From an uncultured Clostridia bacterium (GTDB taxonomy: Bacteria > Bacillota > Clostridia > UBA1381): a DNA stretch of 55,929 bases. The stretch spans positions 1-55,929 of the forward strand of contig CANQXJ010000010.1 of NCBI GenBank assembly GCA_947627795.1, read 5' to 3'. Positions 26,732 to 35,412 of the stretch are shown here, piece by piece (position 1 is the stretch's first letter; every line of letters starts with the position of its first letter). The notes beneath the pieces were generated by a model that worked only from the letters and a program-made list of their open reading frames with translations, made no database searches and was not told the origin of the DNA. The position numbers and the translations under genes are program-made.

Positions 26732-27805
26732 ATGAATAATTTTATGGCAATAACGCAGTTTTTCTTTACTGTCGTAATCGGAATATATTTTCTTAACCAA
26801 TTAATCGGCACGCGCAGGGAATCATCCGGAATGAGCGACGATGCCAAACGCGAGGCGGAGACTGTCAATCGGATGCGGCATATCTCGCTTACGGAGCCTC
26901 TGACCGAACGCGCGCGCCCGTCCGATATGAGCGAGATAGTAGGGCAGGAGGACGGGATACGCGCCCTGAAGGCAGCGCTTTGCGGGAAAAATCCGCAGCA
27001 TATCATAATCTACGGACCGCCCGGGGTAGGCAAAACGGCGGCGGCAAGGCTCGCTCTCGAGGCGGCTAAGGAGAGCGCCGGCACGCCGTTTAAGAGGGAC
27101 GCGCCGTTCGTCGAGGCAGACGCGACAACTATGCGCTATGATGAGAGAAGCATAGCCGACCCGCTTATAGGCTCGGTTCACGATCCCATATATCAGGGCG
27201 CGGGAGAGTACGGTTCCAAGGGAGTTCCGCAGCCAAAACCCGGCGCGGTGTCCAAGGCGCACGGGGGAGTGCTGTTTATTGACGAGATAGGAGAGCTTCA
27301 AAGCGTGCAGATAAACAAGCTTTTAAAGGTGCTCGAGGACAGAAAGGTGATGCTTGAAAGCGCGTATTACAGCTCGTCGAATAAGAGCATACCCACATAT
27401 ATCCACGACATTTTCCAAAACGGACTCCCCGCCGATTTCCGCCTTATCGGGGCTACCACGCGCCGCCCCGACGAGATACCTCCGGCTGTTCGATCGAGGT
27501 GCGTGGAAATTTATTTCAACTCGCTCACGAGAGAAAACATACTCGCGATAATCGAAAACGCGCGCCGCCGTTTCGGGATAACGCTCGACGACGGAGTCGC
27601 GCGCCTTGTTTCGGAGTACGCGCAAAACGGGCGCGACGCGGTGAAAATTTTGCAGACATTGACAAATATCGTAAGCCTTGAAGGGCGTGAAAGCGCGGCG
27701 GTCGAGGACGCGCAGTGGGTGATAAAATCGGGGCGGTACAACAGGCGCAGCGATTTTTCGGACAACGGTCAGATCGTAAGCGTGTCGTTCATGAAGCCGC
27801 GTTAA
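26732..27805 (+). CDS. LonB-like membrane AAA+ ATPase lacking the Lon protease domain
   Basis: A 357-residue protein. ATG 26732 is chosen over 26723 because the GGGAG site ends one base before the latter. A transmembrane helix spans about residues 5-24, as in LonB. The AAA+ core follows: Walker A GPPGVGKT (95-102), Walker B LFIDEIGE (D184/E185), IGATTRRPDEIP and the arginine-finger region AVRSRC, and then a helical lid. The stop comes where LonB normally enters its serine-lysine protease domain (LonB of B. subtilis is about 550 residues). The 95 bp downstream hold no protease remnant. It lies just before lonA, the typical lonB-lonA order. It may be a regulatory or unfoldase-only derivative. 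Confidence 0.82.
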   Translation: MNNFMAITQFFFTVVIGIYFLNQLIGTRRESSGMSDDAKREAETVNRMRHISLTEPLTERARPSDMSEIVGQEDGIRALKAALCGKNPQHIIIYGPPGVGKTAAARLALEAAKESAGTPFKRDAPFVEADATTMRYDERSIADPLIGSVHDPIYQGAGEYGSKGVPQPKPGAVSKAHGGVLFIDEIGELQSVQINKLLKVLEDRKVMLESAYYSSSNKSIPTYIHDIFQNGLPADFRLIGATTRRPDEIPPAVRSRCVEIYFNSLTRENILAIIENARRRFGITLDDGVARLVSEYAQNGRDAVKILQTLTNIVSLEGRESAAVEDAQWVIKSGRYNRRSDFSDNGQIVSVSFMKPR

Positions 27806-27838
27806 CAAAAGTTTTACAAATGCGCCGGGAAAAAACAG

Positions 27839-27867
27839 TTGAAAAATTCTCCGATTGAGTATATAAT
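27839..27867 (+). promoter_or_regulatory. Promoter of lonA
   Basis: TTGAAA (27839-27844), 17 bp, TATAAT (27862-27867), 34 bp before the TTG start. No CIRCE-type inverted repeat was seen. Confidence 0.8.
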
Positions 27868-27900
27868 ATATGATGACTTATTTTATGGGAGTGAATAATT

Positions 27901-30207
27901 TTGGAGAATAATATAAGCTGCATACCGATTATACCGATGCGCGGACTTGTCGTGTTCCCGTATATGACGCTGAATTTTGACGCGGGGCGCGATGTTTCGG
28001 TCAAGGCGCTCGAAGCGGCTGCCGAAAATAAAACGCGTGTTTTCCTCGTTACGCAAAGGCGCAGCGAGGTGGAGCACCCGACAATGAGCGATTTGTACGA
28101 GGTCGGCACAATCGCGCAGGTGAAGCAGATAATGCGTATGCCCGGCGGCGTTACGCGCGTAGTCGTGGACGGATTAAAGCGCGGCTCGATACGCGAGGTA
28201 TTGTCGGTGAAGCCGTATATAAACGGAATAGTGGAGGAATTTGACGAATATTACAGCCCCGATTCGCCGCTTAAAGACGCGTATATGTCGCGGCTTAAAA
28301 AGACGTACGAGGAATATTTCGCGTTAAATCCGCGTCTTACCGCCGAGGACTTTATGCGTATACTGACCATGGACTCCCCCGACAGGCTTTGCGACAGCAT
28401 CGCTGGCGGAGTGGATTTGAAAATCGAGGTAAAGCAGGCGCTTCTCGCGGAGTTCGACGTGTATAAGCGGATAGAGGACTTAATAGTCGCGCTCAACAAC
28501 CATATGCAGGTGGTGCAGATAGAGAGGCAAATCGCGCAGAAGGTCAAGGAGCGCATGGACAAGAACCAGCGCGAATACTATATGCGCGAGCAGCTCCGCG
28601 TAATTCAGGAGGAGCTTGGCGACGGCGCAGCCGAGGAAGCCGCTGAGTATGAGGAAAAGATAAATAAGCTAAAGGCGAAAAAGGAAATAAAGGAAAAGCT
28701 TCTCAAGGAAGTGGACCGTTTCGAGTCGCTGCCGCCGTCGCAGGCGGAGAGCGCCGTCGTGAGGACGTATCTCGACACGGTTCTCGATATGCCGTGGAAC
28801 AAGGTAACAAAGGAAACGTTCGAAATAAAAGAGGCGAAAAAAATCCTCGAGGAGGATCATTACGGGCTCGAAAAGGTGAAGGAGCGCGTGTTGGAATACC
28901 TTGCGGTACGCGCGATGACCAAGGGAAAGAGCAGCGCGATACTGTGTCTTGTAGGACCGCCGGGAGTGGGTAAAACATCGGTGGCTAAGTCGATCGCGAG
29001 GGCGCTCGGCAGAAAGTATGTGCGCGTGTCGCTCGGAGGAATACACGACGAAGCCGACATACGCGGTCACAGAAAGACGTACATAGGCGCGATGGAAGGC
29101 AGAATTATGGCGGCGATGAAGGAGGTAAAAACGAAAAATCCTCTTATGCTGCTCGACGAGATAGACAAGATGGGCGTGGATTACAAGGGCGACCCGTCGG
29201 CGGCTCTTTTAGAGGTGCTCGACTATGAGCAGAACGGCGCGTTCCGCGACCATTATCTCGAGGTGCCGTTCGATTTGTCGCAGGTGATTTTCGTTACGAC
29301 CGCGAACACGCTCGATACTATTTCAAGACCGCTGCTCGACAGAATGGAAATAATCGAGCTGTCCGGCTACACGGGCGCGGAAAAGATGCAGATCGCGAAA
29401 AAGTATCTGATGAAAAAAGCGCTCGACAAAAACGGCATGACGGCGAAGCAGGTCGTTATAACCGAATCGGCGATACAGGAAATAATCGACTACTACACGC
29501 GCGAGGCGGGAGTAAGAAAGCTTGAACAGCAGCTTGAGGCTCTGTGCCGCAAGGCGGCTAAAAAGCTTATCGAGAGCGATAAAAAATCCGTCAGGATCAC
29601 GGATAAGAATATAGAAAGCTACCTCGGCAAACGGCGTTATCATTTCGAAAAGATGAACGAGACCGACCAGGTAGGCATAGCGCGCGGACTCGCGTGGACG
29701 TCGGTCGGCGGCGAGACGCTTTCGATAGAGGTAAACGTGATGAAGGGCACGGGCAAGCTGAAGCTGACCGGTCAGCTCGGCGACGTTATGCAGGAGAGCG
29801 CCGCTGCGGCTCTGAGCTACATCCGCTCGCACTCGGACGAGCTTAAAATCGACTCCGATTTCTATGAGCACAGCGACATACATATTCATGTCCCCGAGGG
29901 CGCTGTGCCGAAGGACGGACCGTCGGCTGGAATAACCATGGCGACGGCGCTTGCGTCGGCGTTCACGGAGCGTCCCGTAAAGAACGACATAGCCATGACG
30001 GGCGAGATAACGCTCAGAGGCAGAGTTCTGCCGATAGGCGGACTTAAGGAAAAGTCGATGGCGGCATACCGCGCGGGAATAAAAACGGTTATAATTCCGG
30101 AGGAAAACAAGCCCGACATAGACGATATTCCGCGCGAAATACGCGAGAATATGGAGTTTATCCCTGTGAGCAGCATGGACACGGTGCTCGAAAACGCATT
30201 AAGATAA
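27901..30207 (+). CDS. lonA: ATP-dependent protease LonA
   Basis: A 768-residue cytoplasmic AAA+ protease. The start is TTG: GGGAG lies 9 bases upstream, an in-frame stop lies just before, and the conserved [13 protein letters not shown] segment begins at about residue 9. N-terminal substrate domain, coiled-coil region around 190-270, Walker A GPPGVGKT, Walker [10 protein letters not shown], and a C-terminal S16 protease domain with the catalytic dyad S675 (KDGPSAG) and K718 (GGLKEKS). Length is normal. engB follows 29 bp later, the order known from Bacillus. Confidence 0.97.
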   Translation: MENNISCIPIIPMRGLVVFPYMTLNFDAGRDVSVKALEAAAENKTRVFLVTQRRSEVEHPTMSDLYEVGTIAQVKQIMRMPGGVTRVVVDGLKRGSIREVLSVKPYINGIVEEFDEYYSPDSPLKDAYMSRLKKTYEEYFALNPRLTAEDFMRILTMDSPDRLCDSIAGGVDLKIEVKQALLAEFDVYKRIEDLIVALNNHMQVVQIERQIAQKVKERMDKNQREYYMREQLRVIQEELGDGAAEEAAEYEEKINKLKAKKEIKEKLLKEVDRFESLPPSQAESAVVRTYLDTVLDMPWNKVTKETFEIKEAKKILEEDHYGLEKVKERVLEYLAVRAMTKGKSSAILCLVGPPGVGKTSVAKSIARALGRKYVRVSLGGIHDEADIRGHRKTYIGAMEGRIMAAMKEVKTKNPLMLLDEIDKMGVDYKGDPSAALLEVLDYEQNGAFRDHYLEVPFDLSQVIFVTTANTLDTISRPLLDRMEIIELSGYTGAEKMQIAKKYLMKKALDKNGMTAKQVVITESAIQEIIDYYTREAGVRKLEQQLEALCRKAAKKLIESDKKSVRITDKNIESYLGKRRYHFEKMNETDQVGIARGLAWTSVGGETLSIEVNVMKGTGKLKLTGQLGDVMQESAAAALSYIRSHSDELKIDSDFYEHSDIHIHVPEGAVPKDGPSAGITMATALASAFTERPVKNDIAMTGEITLRGRVLPIGGLKEKSMAAYRAGIKTVIIPEENKPDIDDIPREIRENMEFIPVSSMDTVLENALR

Positions 30208-30236
30208 ATCAAGATAAAAAGATAAGGAGAAAATAT

Positions 30237-30857
30237 ATGAATATACATAACGCTGAGTTGCTGATTTCGGCGGTAAGCCCGAAGCAGTATCCCACCGACG
30301 GACGCATGGAATTCGCGTTCGCGGGACGCTCGAACGTGGGCAAGTCGTCGCTTATAAATAAGCTTCTGAACAGAAAATCGCTCGCGAGAGTTTCGGGAAC
30401 TCCTGGAAAAACGGTTACGATAAATTTTTACGATATCGACAAAACGATATACCTCGTAGACCTCCCCGGCTACGGCTATGCGAAACGCTCAAAGGCGGAA
30501 ATCGAGCAGTGGGGAAGTATGATGGACGATTATCTCGAGCACAGGGAAAACCTCGTCCAAACGTTCCTGCTTGTCGACAGCCGCCACAAGCCCAGCAAGG
30601 ACGACGTGCAGATGGCTGAATGGATCCGTCACTACGGAGACAGGCTGATTGTTATCGCGACCAAGTTTGACAAGCTCAAAAAAAGCGAAATAGAGCCGAA
30701 CATGGCGCTTATATGGGAAACTCTCGGCATGGGCGAGGACGATATACTTGTTCCGTTTTCAATCAAAGACGACGAGGGAAAATATACGGTTCTCGACATG
30801 ATAGAAATGCTCCGAGCCGGAGACATCATCCTTGACGAGGACGAGCCGGAAGAATAA
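30237..30857 (+). CDS. engB: Ribosome biogenesis GTP-binding protein EngB (YsxC/YihA)
   Basis: A 206-residue GTPase needed for assembly of the large ribosomal subunit. G1 (GRSNVGKSS, residues 30-38), the G2 threonine region around TPGKTVTINFY, G3 (DLPGYGYA) and G4 (TKFDK) are all present. AAGGAG precedes the ATG, and it lies 29 bp after lonA, so the two are co-transcribed. A REP-like hairpin with a short T-run follows and probably ends the operon. Confidence 0.96.
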   Translation: MNIHNAELLISAVSPKQYPTDGRMEFAFAGRSNVGKSSLINKLLNRKSLARVSGTPGKTVTINFYDIDKTIYLVDLPGYGYAKRSKAEIEQWGSMMDDYLEHRENLVQTFLLVDSRHKPSKDDVQMAEWIRHYGDRLIVIATKFDKLKKSEIEPNMALIWETLGMGEDDILVPFSIKDDEGKYTVLDMIEMLRAGDIILDEDEPEE

Positions 30858-30889
30858 CCGGAGCGCAATTCATAATTAAAAATTTGTAT

Positions 30890-30914
30890 GGGCGGTCATT
30901 GACCGCCCGGTTTT
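30890..30914 (+). terminator. Terminator or REP-like palindrome after engB
   Basis: An 8-bp perfect stem (30890-30897 with 30901-30908), loop ATT, then GG and TTTT. The core resembles the palindromes at 17569 and 17609, so this may be a dispersed repeat used as a terminator. Confidence 0.65.
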
Positions 30915-30993
30915 ATTTATCCGCAGAAATCATTCAAAGACCGCTCCTGTGGATTTTGTTTATTTTTTTTACAAAAATCCCAAGAATTTTGCA

Positions 30994-31022
30994 TTGAAAA
31001 AATCATTTGAAGCGTGTATAGT
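30994..31022 (+). promoter_or_regulatory. Promoter of the SLH protein gene
   Basis: TTGAAA (30994-30999), 17 bp, TATAGT (31017-31022). The leader of about 78 nt contains TGTGGTT/AACCACA inverted arms and a GGGG-GTTA-CCCC hairpin just before the AAGAGGAGG ribosome binding site. Confidence 0.75.
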
Positions 31023-31106
31023 ATGACTTGTGGTTAACATAAAACAGTTGACATAAAACCACATAGGCTATATATCGGGGGTTACCCCTAAGAGGAGGAT
31101 TTTTTA

Positions 31107-33674
31107 ATGAAAAATTTAAAGAAAAAGATTCTTAGCGGCGTTGTTGCATCGGGTATGCTCCTTACGAGCTTGCCGGGATTTGCCGCAATGTCGGACGAGA
31201 TTCAGGGCACTCGCTTCGAAGAGCCGGTTCAGCTTCTTGCGGCGCTGAAAATCATGGTAGGCGACGATAACGGCAATTTCAGACCGGACGATACCATAAT
31301 CCGCTCGGAAGTAGCAAAGATGGCGGTTCACGCTATGGGACTTGAAAACGCGGCAAAGAGCGCGCAGAGTCAGAAGCGTTTCGACGATGTGAGCGCCGAA
31401 CACTGGGCGAACGGCTATATAAATGTTGCAAACGCCCAGGGTATTGTAGTGGGCGACGGCGACGGTAATTTCAGACCGAACGATCCTATTTCTTACGCCG
31501 AGGCTATGGCAATCATGGTGCGCGCTACGGGCTATGACGTTATGGTGCCCGAGAACAGCTATCCGAACGGATATATGAGCGTCGGTTCATCAAACGGTTT
31601 CAGCGACAATGTTGAATGCGGCGTGGAAGAGCCGATTTCAAGAGGCAACGTCGCGTTCCTGACGGCTAACGCTCTTGAAGCTGATTTGATGGAGCAGACG
31701 GGCTACGGCGCTAACGCGAGATACGAGAAAACGGATAAAACCCTTATGGGCGAAAAGCTTAACGTAACAAAGGCGTACGGTCAGGTCGAGGCTATACAGA
31801 ACACGGCTGTCAGCGGCGATTCGGGTTTGGGCAAAAACCAGATACGTATCGACGGCGAGGTTTACGACACGGCGTATAATATGAACAATTTGCTCGGCTA
31901 TTACGTGGAGTATTACGTTAAAGAGGATAAAAGCGGCGCAAGCGAAGTAATTCTCGCGACTCCCGTTAAGAATAAGAACAGCGAGCTTACAATAACAGCC
32001 GAGGATTTCTCAAAGCTCACCGAGAAAAACTCAAACAAGGCGATAGAGTATTTTGCGGGAGAGAACAGCACGAGAAAATCAACCGCCGAAATCGCGAAGG
32101 ACGCGTCGCTCATTTACAACGGAAAGAGCGCGGAGATGACGGACGAGCTTTTAAATCTTGAAAATAAAGCGGGTAAAATCGCTATGCTCGACACAAACAG
32201 GGACGGCAAATACGATATAGTTTTCGTTACGAATTACGAAAACATTGTTGTTGACAGTGTCAGCGCGTCCGGCAGAATTACCGATAAGTACGGCGCGGAG
32301 TCGTTAAAGCTTGACGAAAATGTAAGCTACAGAATGACAAAGGGCGCGAATGAAATCGGCGTAAAGGATTTGAAGGAATACGACGTTCTTTCAGTTGCTG
32401 CGAGCCTCGATAAGGAATTATACAGCATAATCGTTACAAGCGAGCCTGTAGAGGGCAAGGTTGAAAGCACAGACGGCAAGAGCTATGCTATAAACGGCAA
32501 GCGCTACGAGGTAGCCGCTAACTACACCGATCCAATCACGGTAGGCACGGAAGGCGTGTTCTATCTTGATGCGGAAGGCAAAATCGCGGCTGTTGACACG
32601 TCTATGAAACTCAGCGACGGTTACGCGTATCTCACAAACGCATACACCGACGTTAACAGGGATATGACGATATTCAAGCTTTTCACAAAGGAAGGAAAAA
32701 GAGTGGAGCTTGAAGCCAACGAAAAGGTAAAGGTAAACGGCAAAGCGGGCGTAAAGGCTGCGGAAGCGGCAAAGACATTCGCTCCGGAAGGCGCTGTTAT
32801 AAAGCAGCTCGTAACGTATTCGACAAACGCGGACGGCAAGCTTAACGCAATAACTGCGGCAAAGGACAACACAGCGACCGGCGCTGTTGACAATGAAAAC
32901 TTCACAAAGAATTACAGCCTGACAAACGCTGAATATTCGGCGCAGCTTTCAAGACTCGGCAATGTGAGAATAGACGATGAAACGATCGTATTCAATATTC
33001 CGAACGACATGAATGATTATTCGGTTACAAACAAGTCCGTATTCGAGGACGAGCAGAAATACAACGCGGAAGTATACGATATGAGCGCGAATTACACCGC
33101 GAGAGTAATCGTATTGAAGGATTCGGAAATGACAGCCACGGCTGACGCTCCGATAGCGGTTGTAAAGGATATCATGAAAGGCACAAACGCCGACGGTGAC
33201 GACACAGATATTCTGACCGCTCTTATCGGCGGAGAGGAAAAAGAGGTATTCGCCAAGGAGGAAGGCGTGCTTGTAAAGGGCGCGGACGAGTCGGAAAAGG
33301 CGCTGGAACAGGGCGATATAATCCAGTACAAGACAAACGCAAACGGCGAAATAGTAAGCGTGAGAGTTCTCTTTGACATCAGCGCAAAGGAAACCGAAGG
33401 CATAAACGAACCCGCAGAAAACCTCAAGACGGTTTACGGCAAGGTTACAAAGAAGTTTGCGAATTCAATGAACGTAACGGTAAACGGCGAAGGCGCGGTC
33501 AACTACGATATTCCGGCTGATGTGAATATCTACTATGCAGACTCAACGCTTTCAAGAAACAACGTCCTCGTCTCCGACGCGGGCGAGATACAGCCCTATG
33601 AGGCGGAGGAAGGAAACAGAGTGTTTATAAAGCTCTACAAGGACGAGGTAAAGGAAATTGTTATTGTTAAATAA
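31107..33674 (+). CDS. SLH-domain surface protein, probable major S-layer or cell-wall protein
   Basis: An 855-residue exported protein with a signal peptide ending near residue 27 (PGFAA). Three S-layer-homology repeats occupy about residues 28-190 (GDDNGNFRPDD, GDGDGNFRPND, PISRGNVAFL), which bind secondary cell-wall polymers. The rest is a long, lysine- and acid-rich beta-type region without an enzymatic motif that I recognise. A near-consensus promoter, strong ribosome binding site and very strong terminator suggest high expression. In Clostridia this architecture often is the main S-layer protein. It could anchor or space other surface proteins, but no direct link to the pectin enzymes is visible. 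Confidence 0.88.
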   Translation: MKNLKKKILSGVVASGMLLTSLPGFAAMSDEIQGTRFEEPVQLLAALKIMVGDDNGNFRPDDTIIRSEVAKMAVHAMGLENAAKSAQSQKRFDDVSAEHWANGYINVANAQGIVVGDGDGNFRPNDPISYAEAMAIMVRATGYDVMVPENSYPNGYMSVGSSNGFSDNVECGVEEPISRGNVAFLTANALEADLMEQTGYGANARYEKTDKTLMGEKLNVTKAYGQVEAIQNTAVSGDSGLGKNQIRIDGEVYDTAYNMNNLLGYYVEYYVKEDKSGASEVILATPVKNKNSELTITAEDFSKLTEKNSNKAIEYFAGENSTRKSTAEIAKDASLIYNGKSAEMTDELLNLENKAGKIAMLDTNRDGKYDIVFVTNYENIVVDSVSASGRITDKYGAESLKLDENVSYRMTKGANEIGVKDLKEYDVLSVAASLDKELYSIIVTSEPVEGKVESTDGKSYAINGKRYEVAANYTDPITVGTEGVFYLDAEGKIAAVDTSMKLSDGYAYLTNAYTDVNRDMTIFKLFTKEGKRVELEANEKVKVNGKAGVKAAEAAKTFAPEGAVIKQLVTYSTNADGKLNAITAAKDNTATGAVDNENFTKNYSLTNAEYSAQLSRLGNVRIDDETIVFNIPNDMNDYSVTNKSVFEDEQKYNAEVYDMSANYTARVIVLKDSEMTATADAPIAVVKDIMKGTNADGDDTDILTALIGGEEKEVFAKEEGVLVKGADESEKALEQGDIIQYKTNANGEIVSVRVLFDISAKETEGINEPAENLKTVYGKVTKKFANSMNVTVNGEGAVNYDIPADVNIYYADSTLSRNNVLVSDAGEIQPYEAEEGNRVFIKLYKDEVKEIVIVK

Positions 33675-33727
33675 TTAATCAGCGTATTTCATAAAAATCA
33701 TATGTAAAATATCTTCTCTCTTTCAGT

Positions 33728-33761
33728 CCCGCCGGATGCTTTAGCATCCGGCGGGGTTTTT
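33728..33761 (+). terminator. Strong terminator after the SLH gene
   Basis: A perfect 13-bp GC-rich inverted repeat (33728-33740 with 33743-33755) followed by TTTTT, 53 bp after the stop. Confidence 0.95.
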
Positions 33762-33830
33762 GATAAGTAAAAACCGCCGTATTTATAAAGTTTTGCGGAA
33801 TGAATTATTATAAAATCCCACAAAAGAATA

Positions 33831-33859
33831 TTTACAAGCGCCCAAAAGTATGATACAAT
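33831..33859 (+). promoter_or_regulatory. Promoter of the AT-rich island
   Basis: TTTACA (33831-33836), 17 bp, TACAAT (33854-33859), preceding a short upstream ORF and the gene at 33928. Confidence 0.6.
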
Positions 33860-33873
33860 GGGGGGAAGGTTCT

Positions 33874-33912
33874 ATGCAATATTCATCATTTTTCTGGGAG
33901 TACTTTAATTAA
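33874..33912 (+). CDS. Possible 12-residue leader peptide
   Basis: ATG at 33874 follows GGGGGGAAGG by seven bases and encodes MQYSSFFWEYFN, rich in aromatic residues, ending TAA at 33912. The stop lies three bases before the GGAGG of the next gene, so translation could be coupled. It is too short to be tested by composition. It may be real, or a chance ORF. Confidence 0.35.
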   Translation: MQYSSFFWEYFN

Positions 33913-33927
33913 ATGGAGGTATAAATA

Positions 33928-34449
33928 TTGAAAAAGAGGAGACTGTTATTTGTAATTATAATTACCATAATTATTCTTATTGTGGTATTACCTATAGGTA
34001 ATTCAGTACGAAATAATCTATTGCTTAATAAATATGCAGCTCAATTATATTCAATCCCATTACCTCGTGATACTTTATTAATTGGGAATAATAAAAACGT
34101 AGGTAATTTATATGGAACGGGAAATCATTTGGATTTTGTTGCTACAATCGAAATAAAGACATCTCTGCCAGAGAATGAATTATATGCTTATTATAATAAT
34201 ATGCATACAAAAATAAGGTCAGTTGAAGAATTAAGTTTATTTGAGATGGGCACATATCCAGATCTGACTATTAATCACCATGTTCAGAATATCGAGGTAA
34301 TCCCTAAAGCGCAAGCTAAGTTAATATATGGCTCATCATGCATATTAGGGAAATCAGATATTGTTGATAAAAACATTGATGAGACACTGTTTATCATTCA
34401 GATTAAAGATACTCATTATGGCTCTGATTTGGACTGGAGGACACATTAA
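33928..34449 (+). CDS. Hypothetical membrane-anchored protein in AT-rich DNA
   Basis: A 173-residue protein that I do not recognise. It starts with TTG, supported by GGAGG eight bases upstream. Residues 1-25 are a basic head plus a strongly hydrophobic helix (LLFVIIITIIILIVVLPIG), an N-terminal membrane anchor, with the remaining 145 residues outside. The outer part has no cysteine pairs or known motif apart from one Cys near residue 138. Base and codon use (many AAT, TTA, ATA) differ sharply from neighbouring genes, which favour GCG, GAG and CGC. That suggests recent acquisition. It stands alone between two terminators. Confidence 0.7.
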   Translation: MKKRRLLFVIIITIIILIVVLPIGNSVRNNLLLNKYAAQLYSIPLPRDTLLIGNNKNVGNLYGTGNHLDFVATIEIKTSLPENELYAYYNNMHTKIRSVEELSLFEMGTYPDLTINHHVQNIEVIPKAQAKLIYGSSCILGKSDIVDKNIDETLFIIQIKDTHYGSDLDWRTH

Positions 34450-34453
34450 TTTA

Positions 34454-34577
34454 TGTTTAGAGAATTTTCAGTAGAAGAACAAAAAGATATCCGCACATGC
34501 TATATTTAGCAAAGGCAGGAAAAGTATGCGGTTTTCAGCGTCTCAAATATCTTCTAAATGGTGACGTACATATGTAA
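34454..34577 (+). pseudogene. Possible frameshifted remnant of a small gene
   Basis: Directly after the previous gene, ATG 34454 opens 18 codons (MFREFSVEEQKDIRTCYI, stop at 34508-34510). A second frame from ATG 34497 continues to a stop at 34577 with 26 codons (MLYLAKAGKVCGFQRLKYLL, then NGDVHM). The two frames overlap and read like the halves of one small helical protein split by a frameshift. Both are AT-rich like the gene before. Equally, they may be chance ORFs. Confidence 0.3.
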
Positions 34578-34580
34578 AGA

Positions 34581-34613
34581 AAAGGCATATCGCAATTCAA
34601 GCGATATGCCTTT
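34581..34613. terminator. Bidirectional terminator between the AT-rich island and the sortase gene
   Basis: A perfect 13-bp inverted repeat (34581-34593 with 34601-34613) with a 7-nt loop, ending in AAA/TTT tracts on both sides. It lies 18 bp from the sortase stop on the minus strand. Confidence 0.88.
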
Positions 34614-34631
34614 ATTGTACCCTGTCCGATT

Positions 34632-35390
34632 TTAGTTAAGCTGCGTAACCTTTCCCTGTACAACATAGCGCGCATTATCAAAGCTGTATGAGCATGTTGA
34701 CAGCGTGATTATGTTATCCGCCGTGGACATCGGCAGCCATGACGTGTCTATTCTCGATTGTGTCCATCTGTTCTGAAGATACGCTCCGTAAGTCTGCTCC
34801 GAGTCAAAGAATATTGTAAACGCGTCCGAATCGCCGTCCGTCTCATAGCTCGCAAAAACGTCTATTTTATACTTATGGTCCTTCGTGAGGTAATACATCA
34901 CGGGATGCTGCTCGTAATACCACTGCTCGTCATAATTCTGCAGCGACGCGAACATAGTTCCGTTTTTCATATTGTGTCCGTATAAAATCGTGTTAACATC
35001 CGACAAATCGGGCGAATTTAACGCGTCCATAAATATCGCGCCCGATGAATTTGTCTGATTGTCATAAAGCCGATTCAGATAATATGAATTGTCGGTGCTT
35101 TGAACAACGGGATAGTTTATCGGAGTATTCGCGCAATAGAGCCATCCCACTACATTTGCGTTGACTTGCGACAGCAAATCGAAATTTACCTCTATCGGAG
35201 AAGCGCCGTTCGCGCTCTCCGATACGTATAACTCGCTTCCTGACGGAGATACCATTATATCCGCCAGTTTGCTGTATTCCTCTTCGCCCTGCTTATACTC
35301 ATAATTGATTTTTATCGCCTGACCGAGTGATAAAACACACGCTGATACACATAGAACGGCGATTGTGCTTAAAATTATTTTTCGTTTCAT
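34632..35390 (-). CDS. srtB: Class B sortase
   Basis: A 252-residue membrane-anchored transpeptidase. An N-terminal hydrophobic helix (about 4-24) is followed by the sortase barrel. Catalytic residues are H139 (LYGHNMKNGTMF), C233 (TLSTCSYSF) and R241 (ARYVVQGK). The helix inserted before the cysteine strand and the TLSTCSY motif are typical of class B. AGGAGGG precedes ATG 35390. It begins 22 bp after the stop of the giant adhesin, which ends in a TPRTG-type sorting signal, so enzyme and substrate are one operon. It would link that adhesin to peptidoglycan. Confidence 0.93.
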   Translation of the reverse strand: MKRKIILSTIAVLCVSACVLSLGQAIKINYEYKQGEEEYSKLADIMVSPSGSELYVSESANGASPIEVNFDLLSQVNANVVGWLYCANTPINYPVVQSTDNSYYLNRLYDNQTNSSGAIFMDALNSPDLSDVNTILYGHNMKNGTMFASLQNYDEQWYYEQHPVMYYLTKDHKYKIDVFASYETDGDSDAFTIFFDSEQTYGAYLQNRWTQSRIDTSWLPMSTADNIITLSTCSYSFDNARYVVQGKVTQLN

Positions 35391-35412
35391 TTTTTTACCC
35401 TCCTATGCGATG

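Noticed and set aside
27806-27900. Frameshifted protease domain of the LonB-like gene
   Set aside because: The gap contains the lonA promoter and is far too short; none of its frames shows Lon protease motifs.
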